Assembly: GCA_030740135.1 (NCBI GenBank)
Contig: JASLXW010000094.1
Location: forward strand, 1 to 10,901
Length of the DNA stretch: 10,901 bases
Direction of reading: 5' to 3'
Source: Nitrospinota bacterium
GTDB lineage: Bacteria; UBA8248; JACPRG01
The position numbers and the translations under genes were made by a program. Below the pieces are notes generated by a model. The model did no database searches and was not told the origin of the DNA. It saw only the letters and a program-made list of their open reading frames with translations. Shown one piece after another: positions 1-6,616 of this stretch (the stretch's first letter is position 1; each line of letters begins with the position of its first letter).

Positions 1-114
1 CGGGTCCAGGCCGAGCTGGCCGGAGCAGTACACCATATCGCCCACCCGGACGCCCTGGGAGAGCGGGACCTTCGCCGGGGGAACTTTGTCGGTGTGGATG
101 ACCTGTTTCCGCAT
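1..114 (-). CDS. Rid-family (RidA/YjgF/UK114-like) protein, N-terminal fragment
   Basis: Only the first 38 codons are inside the window; the gene runs off the left edge. The fragment begins MRKQVIHTDK, then PPAKVPLSQGVRVGDMVYCS and GQLGLDP. This matches the N-terminal strand of Rid proteins, small trimeric enzymes; the canonical member RidA hydrolyses reactive enamine/imine intermediates released by PLP enzymes. The start is well supported: AGGAG lies seven bases before the ATG. In canonical RidA this stretch reads GPYxQ, with a Tyr at the active site. Here it reads VPLSQ (Leu18), so the protein may belong to another Rid subgroup with different chemistry, and I give no gene symbol. The catalytic Arg of the C-terminal half is out of view. 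It is divergent from rarA. Confidence 0.85.
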   Translation of the reverse strand, partial: MRKQVIHTDKVPPAKVPLSQGVRVGDMVYCSGQLGLDP

Positions 115-151
115 CGGAATTCTCCTTTTCCGTATTTATGCCGGAAACCTG

Positions 152-178
152 ATTATCACGAGGGCTGGTGGGAGTCAA
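152..178 (-). promoter_or_regulatory. Candidate sigma70-type promoter for the Rid-family gene
   Basis: On the minus strand TTGACT (173-178) is followed after 15 bases by GATAAT (152-157), about 38 bases before the start codon. Both boxes match consensus at five of six positions, but the 15-base spacer is short. The call rests on box similarity and position only. Confidence 0.4.
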
Positions 179-219
179 CGGAAGGGAATCGTTATCCCGT
201 CTCCGCGGAATACCCACGC

Positions 220-249
220 TTGACTTTCCCGATTTCCGCCTCCTATTCT
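220..249 (+). promoter_or_regulatory. Candidate sigma70-type promoter for rarA
   Basis: TTGACT (220-225), an 18-base spacer and TATTCT (244-249) lie 38 bases before the rarA ATG. The -35 box matches consensus at five of six positions and the -10 box at four. The surrounding 115-287 interval is the only visibly A/T-richer stretch near these two divergent genes. Confidence 0.45.
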
Positions 250-287
250 CGGTTTTATCATTCCCGTGAAATTGCGCGGAGGCTGTG

Positions 288-1685
288 ATGTCCGACCCGA
301 TGGATTTGTTCGAGTCCCCGGAGTCGCGACCGACGAACGGGCCGGATGGGCGGGCCGGGACCGGTGAGGATGAAGTATCCCGCCCGCTGGCCGACCGGGT
401 GCGTCCGGAGCGGCTCGAGGAGTTTGTCGGCCAGGAGGAAATCCTCGGGGAAGGCCGGGTTCTGCGGCGGATCATCGAGGCCGACGAGCCGACCTCCATC
501 CTCCTCTGGGGGCCTCCGGGCTGCGGCAAGACCACCCTCGCCCGGGTCATCGCGAACCGCACGGGCGCGCACTTCATCCCCTTCAGCGCCGTCCTGGGCG
601 GGGTGAAAGAGCTTCGGGAGATGATCGAAGCCGCCCGCAAGGTCCGACGCGCCCAGAACCGCCGGACCGTTCTGTTCGTCGATGAGATCCACCGCTTCAA
701 CAAGGCCCAGCAGGACGCCTTCCTCCCCCATGTGGAGTCGGGGCTGATCACCCTCATCGGGGCCACGACGGAGAATCCCTCCTTCGAGGTCATCTCGGCC
801 CTCCTCTCCCGGTGCCGGGTCTTCGTCCTGGAAACCCTGACCCACGACCAGATCCGGACCCTTCTGGCTCGCGCGCTCGAATCCGAGAAGGGCCTCGCCC
901 CGCTGCGCGTTGAGGTGGACGGGGAGGCCCTCGAGCATCTGGCGAGGATGTCCAACGGAGACGCCCGCGTCGCCCTGAACGCCCTGGAGATGGCCGCCCT
1001 GGCCGCCGAGCCGGACGGCGAGGGCGGACGGAGGGTCTCCCTGGAGGATGCCGAGGGCGCCCTTCAACGCCGGGCCCTGCTCTACGACCGGGCCGGTGAG
1101 GAGCACTTCAACGTCATCTCGGCCCTGCACAAGAGCCTCCGGGGAAGCGACCCGGACGCGGCCCTTTACTGGCTGGCCCGGATGATCGAGGCGGGGGAGG
1201 ACCCCCTGTACGTCGCCCGGCGGATGGTCCGCTTCGCCTCGGAAGACATCGGAATGGCCGACCCCGACGCCCTCGCGCAGGCCCTCGCCGCCAAGGACGC
1301 CTTTCACTTCATCGGTCCGCCCGAAGGTTATCTGGCCCTGGCCCAGGCGGCCGTCTACCTGGCCACCGCCCCCAAGAGCAACGCCCTTTACCGGGCCTAC
1401 GGGTCGGCGACGCGCGACGTTCAGGAGACGATGAACGAGCCGGTCCCCCTCCACATCCGCAACGCGCCGACCCGCTTGATGTCCGACCTGGGATACGGAA
1501 AGGGCTACCGGTACGCCCACGACGAGGAGGACGCCTTCGCGCCGGAGCAGACGCATCTGCCCGACAACCTCGCCGGCCGGACTTACTACCGCCCCACGGA
1601 CCGGGGTTTCGAAAAGACCGTGGGCGAGCGCCTGGCGGGCTGGCGGGCGCTGGTCAGCCGGGCCCGAAAGAAAGAGAACCCCTAA
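288..1685 (+). CDS. rarA: Replication-associated recombination protein A (RarA/MgsA), AAA+ ATPase
   Basis: RarA is a DNA-dependent AAA+ ATPase related to clamp-loader subunits. It acts at stalled replication forks and single-strand gaps, and its eukaryotic homologue is WRNIP1. The 465 residues are near the usual family length. Walker A is GPPGCGKT (75-82), Walker B ends in DEIH (132-135), the RarA-typical HRFNKAQQDAFLPHVE follows, and sensor 1 lies in GATTENPSFE (158-167). The probable arginine finger is in SALLSRCR (about 170-177). From about residue 235 the family-specific C-terminal tetramerisation region appears (FNVISALHKSLRGSDPDAA, APKSNALYRAY, NAPTRLM). I chose the ATG at 288 rather than the GTG at 285 because GGAGG (278-282) is five bases from the ATG but only two from the GTG. 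An N-terminal PMDLF resembles sliding-clamp-binding motifs. The gene is monocistronic, divergent from the Rid gene and convergent with yjbQ. Confidence 0.97.
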   Translation: MSDPMDLFESPESRPTNGPDGRAGTGEDEVSRPLADRVRPERLEEFVGQEEILGEGRVLRRIIEADEPTSILLWGPPGCGKTTLARVIANRTGAHFIPFSAVLGGVKELREMIEAARKVRRAQNRRTVLFVDEIHRFNKAQQDAFLPHVESGLITLIGATTENPSFEVISALLSRCRVFVLETLTHDQIRTLLARALESEKGLAPLRVEVDGEALEHLARMSNGDARVALNALEMAALAAEPDGEGGRRVSLEDAEGALQRRALLYDRAGEEHFNVISALHKSLRGSDPDAALYWLARMIEAGEDPLYVARRMVRFASEDIGMADPDALAQALAAKDAFHFIGPPEGYLALAQAAVYLATAPKSNALYRAYGSATRDVQETMNEPVPLHIRNAPTRLMSDLGYGKGYRYAHDEEDAFAPEQTHLPDNLAGRTYYRPTDRGFEKTVGERLAGWRALVSRARKKENP

Positions 1686-1802
1686 CGCCTATTCCTCGGA
1701 AACCATTGGACGCAAGGGAAGGCGGAGCGGCGAGATTCGATGGGGAGTCCATCCATTCGCGAAAGCGGTGTAGCGCGGGGCCGGGAATTGTTTCGGAGGC
1801 CC

Positions 1803-2219
1803 TTATCCCACGACCTGGACGATCACCCGCCGGTCCCTGGGCCGGTTGTCGCAGTCGAGGAGGACGATCTGCTGCCAGGTTCCCAGGAGGAGGCGTCCTT
1901 GGACGAAGGGGACGGAGAGCGAGGGGCCCAGGAGGGCGGCCCGGACGTGGGAGAACCCGTTTCCGTCCCCCCACCGCGCGTCATGCTCATAGGGGATGTC
2001 ACGGGGGGCGATGCGCTCGAGGGCGGCCTTCAGGTCCGAGACGGCGCCGGCCTCGAATTCAATCGTCGTCACGCCCGCCGTCGACCCCGGGACGAAGACC
2101 GTCGCGGTTCCGGCCTCGATTTCGGAATCCGCGACGCACCCGGCGACCCGCTCCGTGATGTCGTGCGCGTCCCCGAAGCCCCGGGTGGACAGCGAGAATT
2201 CAATCGCGCGTGCGGTCAT
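1803..2219 (-). CDS. yjbQ: YjbQ family protein (UPF0047; secondary thiamine-phosphate synthase type)
   Basis: This 138-residue protein has the full length and hallmarks of the YjbQ/UPF0047 family. PGSTAGVTTIE lies at 44-54. The conserved block at 77-130 includes YEHD, GDGNGFSHVRAALLGPS and GTWQQIVLLDCDNRPRDR, with His79 and His91 as candidate metal or catalytic residues. E. coli YjbQ has weak thiamine-phosphate synthase activity, which is where the family name comes from; the physiological role remains unclear, so I assign the family and not a reaction. The ATG overlaps the TGA of the upstream phosphatase/kinase gene by four bases (ATGA). The purine-rich GGGGAAGG just before it serves as ribosome binding site, so the two are very likely translationally coupled. 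It is the last gene of the minus-strand cluster. The 117 bases between it and convergent rarA hold no convincing terminator. Confidence 0.93.
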   Translation of the reverse strand: MTARAIEFSLSTRGFGDAHDITERVAGCVADSEIEAGTATVFVPGSTAGVTTIEFEAGAVSDLKAALERIAPRDIPYEHDARWGDGNGFSHVRAALLGPSLSVPFVQGRLLLGTWQQIVLLDCDNRPRDRRVIVQVVG

Positions 2220-3676
2220 GGCCTTCCCCGGGGATCGATCGACTCCGATCGCGCGCCCTCCCGGTCGATCTTCAGGGTCAGCGGCGTGCAGCCGATCCCC
2301 TGATCCTTGTAAGGGGTCGCCATGGCCTGGGCGATCCGGAGAGGGTCCGCTTGCCCCGCGATAGACAGGGCGATGACGGTGGGCCCGGCCCCGCTCAAGG
2401 CGACCCCGGCCGCCCCGGCCTTTCGCGCGGCGGAGAAGGCGTCGTCGATCGGACCCATGAGGCGGGCGCGATGGGGCTGGTGCAGCCGGTCCTGCATGGC
2501 CAGCGGCAAGAGGGCGCCGTCTCCCTCCGCGAGGGCGACCATCAGGAGCGCGGTCCGCTGGACGTTGAAAACCGCTTGGTCATGGGGCAGGGTTTCGGGC
2601 AGGGCGTCGCGGGCCTCGGGGGTGGAGACCTCGAAATTCGGAACGGCCAGCGAGACCTGAATCTTTTCCGAGAGAGCCGCACGCACGGCGAGAAGGTCGC
2701 TTCCCGCGCCCGCCGCCACTGTGAGTCCGCCCAGCAGGGAGGGGGCGGCGTTGTCGGCGTGGCCCTCGAGGGCCTCGGCCCCCTTCAGCACCTCCGCCGG
2801 CTCGACGGAGAGGTCGCACCAAGTCCGGGCCGCCAGCAGCCCTCCGACCCGGGCGGCCGCGCTGCTTCCCAGGCCCCGCGCCAGAGGGATGGTGTTCTCG
2901 AGCGTCAGCCGAAGCGGGGGCCGCTCGATCTTCGCGTCCTGAAAGACGGATTCGACGGCCTGAAAAACGATGTTCGTCGCGTCCGTGGGAAGGGCCGATT
3001 CGCCCTCGCCCGAGACCCGGACTTCATCCCGTTCGGCTTCCTCGAGGGTCACGCGGTTATAGAGCTGGAGGGCGAGCCCGAGGGTGTCGTACCCGGGGCC
3101 CAGATTTGCCGCCGAGGCCGGGACCACGACCCGGACCCGGCGGCCGTGGGCGGATCGTCCGCGCTCCGGGGGAGGCGTCCGGGGTCCGGGAGAAACGGGC
3201 GCGGCGCCCGCGGCGGAGAAGGTTTCGTCATAGAACGCCTGAACGGCCTGGGCGATGGTGGCGTAGCTGCTTCGATAGTGAAAGGCGGACCCCCCGAGCG
3301 GATCGGCGATCGTATCGTCTTCGGTCCCGACGACGCGGCGCGCCAGAAACTCAACCTTGTCCGCGGCTTCGGGATAGAGGGATTGAATGAAATCGGCGTG
3401 CTCGGGCGCCATGACAACGATGCGGTCGGCCTGTTCCAACAATTCGGGGGTCAGGGGTTTCGCCCGGTGAGACTCGAGATCCAGGCCGATGTGCGCGGCG
3501 GTCTCGATTCCCTCCTCGGGCGTCCGGTTTCCCCCCATGGCATGGGTCCCCGCCGAAGAGATGGTGACGTCCGCCGGCCCCCCCTGGTGGATGAGACTCC
3601 TCAGGTAGACCTCCGCCAGCGGGCTTCGGCAGATGTTTCCCGTACAGACGAACAGGACGTTTTTGGGTTCCGTCAT
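2216..3676 (-). CDS. thrB: Fusion of low-molecular-weight protein phosphatase and homoserine kinase
   Basis: One 486-residue frame carries two complete enzymes. Residues 1 to about 155 are an LMW phosphatase: the CX5R loop CTGNICRS is at 11-18 (nucleophile Cys11, Arg17) and the general-acid loop DPLGG at 125-129 (Asp125). Residues about 178-486 are a GHMP-family homoserine kinase, which makes O-phosphohomoserine for threonine synthesis. It has VPASAANLGPGYDTLG (185-200), the ATP loop PLARGLGSSAA (264-274), EGHADN (304-309), NVQR (371-374), QDRLHQPHR (395-403) and the C-terminal SGAGPT (428-433). Both parts have normal family lengths. The roughly 22-residue linker is rich in Pro, Ala and Gly. 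No internal ATG in frame would give a separate kinase; a GTG at Val184 exists but has no ribosome binding site and would trim the first strand. The start ATG has only a weak upstream GGA, five bases away. It overlaps yjbQ by four bases. The domain calls are firm; that the fusion is real rather than an assembly indel is likely but unproven. Confidence 0.9.
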   Translation of the reverse strand: MTEPKNVLFVCTGNICRSPLAEVYLRSLIHQGGPADVTISSAGTHAMGGNRTPEEGIETAAHIGLDLESHRAKPLTPELLEQADRIVVMAPEHADFIQSLYPEAADKVEFLARRVVGTEDDTIADPLGGSAFHYRSSYATIAQAVQAFYDETFSAAGAAPVSPGPRTPPPERGRSAHGRRVRVVVPASAANLGPGYDTLGLALQLYNRVTLEEAERDEVRVSGEGESALPTDATNIVFQAVESVFQDAKIERPPLRLTLENTIPLARGLGSSAAARVGGLLAARTWCDLSVEPAEVLKGAEALEGHADNAAPSLLGGLTVAAGAGSDLLAVRAALSEKIQVSLAVPNFEVSTPEARDALPETLPHDQAVFNVQRTALLMVALAEGDGALLPLAMQDRLHQPHRARLMGPIDDAFSAARKAGAAGVALSGAGPTVIALSIAGQADPLRIAQAMATPYKDQGIGCTPLTLKIDREGARSESIDPRGRP

Positions 3677-3749
3677 GGATTCCGGCGTTGTTTGGCGTGC
3701 GGCGGATCAAGGTTCCGGAGAGTCTGATTGGACGAGGCCGAATCTTCCT

Positions 3750-4547
3750 TTATTGTATGGACAGCGTGAGCCGCAGGCGGTTCCCGCCCCGGTGGATAGA
3801 GAGCCGGACGGCTTCGTTTCGGGAGCGGGCCGAGCGCATCAGGTGCATGAAATTCTTCAACCCCCGCACCGAGAGGTCGTTGACCTGAAGAACGACGTCC
3901 CCACGCTTTAGACCATCCCGCGCTCCCCGGCTTTCGAGCCTCACGTTCGCGATCAGGATTGAGCCGGGCCTGGCGCCGCGAAAGTGGGGAAGAAGCTCGC
4001 CTGTGATTTCCTGAACCGATAGGCCGTACCCTTGCACCTCGGATGTCAGCGAGCCGCCCCTTGGCAGGATGTGCCCGGCGCGGGCCAGCACCCCGGCGGA
4101 CACGAAAATGGGGGCGTCCGTCCTCAGCGCCAGGGCCACCGCATCGCTCGGCCGGCTGTCCACACGGAGAATTTTGTCCCCCGCTCGCAGGGTCATGGCG
4201 GCGATAAATGTATTTTCCCGGAGCTCGGTGATCGTGATCCGGAGCACCCTCGTTTTCAGATCCCGGAGAAGGTTCCGCAACAGGTCATGCGTCATGGGCC
4301 GTGGAACGCGCTTGTGCCGAAGCGCTATGAGGATGGCGTTCGCCTCCGAGGCGCCGATCCAAAGGGGGAGAACTTTCCGGCCGGTCTTGACGTCTTCCAG
4401 AAGCAGAACGGGCGTCCGGCGTTGGGGATCGGAAATCACGCCCCGGACCTTCATCTGTTCCAAGGCCGGTTCGGCCCCGTCGGCGGAAAGCGCGAGGAAG
4501 AGCGGGATCGCGCAAACGGCCGCGGCCGCCGGCCGGAGGGCGCTCAT
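3750..4547 (-). CDS. Exported bifunctional-nuclease-family (DUF151) protein with C-terminal PDZ domain
   Basis: The chosen start gives 265 residues: a probable signal peptide (1 to about 25, hydrophobic run AAAAVCAIPLFLALSA), a DUF151/BFN domain (about 32-158) and a PDZ domain (about 171-265). BFN hallmarks are LPLWIGASEANAI (60-72), PRPMTHDLL (82-90) and VDSRPSDAVALALR (129-142). The PDZ part contains the GSILIANVRLESRGARDGLK loop and GDVVLQVND. BFN proteins were named for DNase/RNase activity of a plant member; biochemical function in bacteria is poorly settled, so nuclease activity is only family knowledge. The frame is open upstream as far as 4709, but that extension lies inside the preceding moeA gene and would bury the signal sequence. 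The ATG at 4547 has AAAGGGG four bases upstream and sits 58 bases after the moeA-PBP stop. PDZ domains usually bind peptide termini, so a periplasmic protein-binding role is an inference. The cleavage site is not clear-cut (LSA/D or DGA/E). Confidence 0.85.
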   Translation of the reverse strand: MSALRPAAAAVCAIPLFLALSADGAEPALEQMKVRGVISDPQRRTPVLLLEDVKTGRKVLPLWIGASEANAILIALRHKRVPRPMTHDLLRNLLRDLKTRVLRITITELRENTFIAAMTLRAGDKILRVDSRPSDAVALALRTDAPIFVSAGVLARAGHILPRGGSLTSEVQGYGLSVQEITGELLPHFRGARPGSILIANVRLESRGARDGLKRGDVVLQVNDLSVRGLKNFMHLMRSARSRNEAVRLSIHRGGNRLRLTLSIQ

Positions 4548-4605
4548 CCGGCCCCTTTCCCCCTTCGTTCCCATCCGTTGAGGCCGTCCGCTCCGCATCG
4601 TTCGC

Positions 4606-6549
4606 TTATTCCGTCTCGGGCGGCGGTCCCGGATCGGATTCGAGCACATCGCCCATGTGATGGACCTGATAGCCGCCCAATGAGAGGACCTTCTCACGAT
4701 ACGCCGCATGGTTCAGGATATCAAACAGGGGGCCCAGGAGGCTGGATTCCAGCGAGGCCCGGGGCGCCGCCAGGTCATACCGCTCCCAACCGACGGGGAG
4801 AAAATCCAGGTCCAGAACGCGGGCGGCGGACAGGACGCCCAGTCCCACATCGGCCGCTCCGCTCGCGACCGCGGCCGCGACCGCCATGTGGGTGGTCACG
4901 ACGCGGTCGTAGCCCTGGATGGAGTCCGGGTCGATCCCCATCTTTTCGAGTCGGTGGTCCAGCAGGATTCTTGTGCCCGCGCCCCGCTGCCGGTTGACGA
5001 ACCGGACGTCTTCCCGGGCCAGATCGGCGATGCCCGCGATGCCCAGCGGGTTTCCCCGGGGGACCAAGAGGCCCTGCCGCCGGTAGACGAAGTTGACCAG
5101 GGCCATCTCGCCGGGAGGGAAGTGCTCGGCGACGGCGGGGAAATTGTACGCGCCCGAATCAGGGTCCAGCAGGTGGCAGCCCGTCAGGTGCGCCTCCCCC
5201 CCCTTCAGGGCCAGAAGGCCGTCGAGGCTGCCCATGGGCGCCTTGGACAGGGAGACGCCTGAGACGCGCTCGGCCAGGGCGACCCCGAGAAGGTCCAAAG
5301 CCAGGTCGTGGCTTCCCGCCAGGAGGATGTTTCGGCCGATGGCCTCCGCGCCCCGGAAGAGCTCGACCTCGACCTCCGCCCCCTTGCCGAGACCTTCGAC
5401 GTTTCGGGGGACGCGGACGACGCCGTCGGCCTCCGCCATCGACGTGGTCAAGGACGAGGCCCGGGGAAGGGGAAGGGCGATGGTCCGGCCGTTGACGGTT
5501 CCGACCTTGACGCGGACGTGCTCGATCAGACCCAGCCGGGACGGCAGCTTTCGGCCGATCTCGGCCCGGACGCGCGGGCCCGACGGCGGGGCGACGCCCA
5601 TCAGCCGGCCGAGCAACGGCCGGACGAACTCGCTGAAGATGACCACGCCCGAGACCGGGAACCCGGGGCAACCGATCAGCGGCTTCCCCTCGGCGTGCGC
5701 GAAGATGGCCGGCTGTCCCGGCGCGAGCGCAACGCCGTGTTGGATCACCTCGCCGACGGTCTCGAAGACGTGGACGGTGTAGTCCTCCTTCCCGGCGGAG
5801 GAGCCGGCGTTGACCACCACGACGTCGTTCTCGGCCAGGGCCGCGCGCACCGCTTCAAGCAGGGCGTCCGGGTCGTCCGGAACGATGGGGTGGGGGACCC
5901 ACTCGGCGCCCCACTCCCGGACAAACGCGCCCAGTATTCGGGAGTTGAACTCGATGATGTCCCCCGGCTCGAGCGCCTGTCCGGGCTGAACGAGTTCGGT
6001 GCCGGTCGGGAGAATCACCACCCGCGGCTTTCGACGGACGGAGACTTCCGTGAGGCCGCCCGCCAGGAGGACGCCGATGTCGTAGGGGCGGATCCGGTGT
6101 CCGGGGGGCAGGATGAGCTGGGAGGCCACCAGGTCCTCGCCCAGCGTCCGGACGTGCTGCCAGGGACGGACGGCGGAGAGGATCTCGATGCGGTCCCCGT
6201 CCAGGGGCTGGACGTTCTCGATGATGACGACCGAATCGGTCCCCGCCGGGAGGGGATCGCCCGTATCCACATAGGCGACCCGGGGGCCGAGCCGCAGCTC
6301 GAGCGGATGGCTCTCGCTCGCGTCGACGGTGGCGGCCGCCTCGACGGCCACGCCGTCCATGGCGGCCCCGTGATAGTGAGGCGAGGAGACTTCGGCCAGG
6401 ACGGATTCCCCGGTGATCCGCCCGAGGGCGTCCGGGATGGAGACCCGCTCGGTGGGAATGGGATCGGGGATGCGGACGGCTTCCAAAAACGCGGGAAGAA
6501 TCTCCTCCAGCGGCTTACGGTCCAGGTACATTTTCCGCCTTGTTTTCAT
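4606..6549 (-). CDS. moeA: MoeA-type molybdopterin molybdenumtransferase fused to a PBP-like domain
   Basis: This 647-residue protein has an N-terminal MoeA part (about 1-405) and a C-terminal periplasmic-binding-protein-like part (about 406-632). MoeA inserts molybdate into adenylylated molybdopterin in the cytoplasm. Expected acidic residues are present: AMDG (63-66, Asp65), TGTEL (182-186, Glu185), DD (225-226) and GSSAGKEDYT (249-258, Asp256). The PxNPVS-type loop reads CPGFPVS (294-300), with Phe in place of the usual Asn. The C-terminal half contains GCHLLDPDSGAYN (457-469), RRQGLLVPRGNPLGI and FVNRQRGAGTR (517-527), typical of the PBP-like domain attached to some bacterial and archaeal MoeA proteins and related to ModE/LysR-type effector domains. 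It may sense or hand over an oxyanion, which is inference. There is no membrane segment or signal peptide. The ATG at 6549 has AAGGA ten bases upstream; a second ATG at codon 7 has AAGG six bases upstream and is possible. It lies 67 bases after a second moeA, suggesting divided roles. Confidence 0.93.
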   Translation of the reverse strand: MKTRRKMYLDRKPLEEILPAFLEAVRIPDPIPTERVSIPDALGRITGESVLAEVSSPHYHGAAMDGVAVEAAATVDASESHPLELRLGPRVAYVDTGDPLPAGTDSVVIIENVQPLDGDRIEILSAVRPWQHVRTLGEDLVASQLILPPGHRIRPYDIGVLLAGGLTEVSVRRKPRVVILPTGTELVQPGQALEPGDIIEFNSRILGAFVREWGAEWVPHPIVPDDPDALLEAVRAALAENDVVVVNAGSSAGKEDYTVHVFETVGEVIQHGVALAPGQPAIFAHAEGKPLIGCPGFPVSGVVIFSEFVRPLLGRLMGVAPPSGPRVRAEIGRKLPSRLGLIEHVRVKVGTVNGRTIALPLPRASSLTTSMAEADGVVRVPRNVEGLGKGAEVEVELFRGAEAIGRNILLAGSHDLALDLLGVALAERVSGVSLSKAPMGSLDGLLALKGGEAHLTGCHLLDPDSGAYNFPAVAEHFPPGEMALVNFVYRRQGLLVPRGNPLGIAGIADLAREDVRFVNRQRGAGTRILLDHRLEKMGIDPDSIQGYDRVVTTHMAVAAAVASGAADVGLGVLSAARVLDLDFLPVGWERYDLAAPRASLESSLLGPLFDILNHAAYREKVLSLGGYQVHHMGDVLESDPGPPPETE

Positions 6550-6616
6550 CTTTGTTTATTCCTTGCGCGGTCAGGCCCGTTCCGGTGTCCGAAGGTCTCC
6601 GTCCGGAGGCGTTCGG

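Noticed and set aside
115..132. A 5-base stem (CGGAA/TTCCG) presenting the Rid gene's ribosome binding site in its loop.
   Set aside because: Short stems like this are expected by chance and nothing else supports regulation.
258..1556. A 432-codon minus-strand frame opposite rarA.
   Set aside because: It mirrors the rarA codons, has no family motifs and lacks a credible ribosome binding site. GC-rich codon bias explains it.
1739..1753. A GATGG-ggagt-CCATC hairpin in the convergent rarA-yjbQ gap, as a bidirectional terminator.
   Set aside because: A five-base stem with no T-tract on either strand is too weak to call.
2210..3727. A 505-codon open frame on the plus strand opposite the phosphatase/kinase gene.
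   Set aside because: It is an antisense shadow. The translation is Gly/Arg-rich with no recognisable motif, and the minus-strand frame carries two complete enzyme domains.
4548..4709. A 54-residue N-terminal extension of the BFN-PDZ protein.
   Set aside because: It overlaps the end of moeA-PBP, is Arg-rich without family similarity and would precede the signal sequence. The ATG at 4547 has a better purine run.
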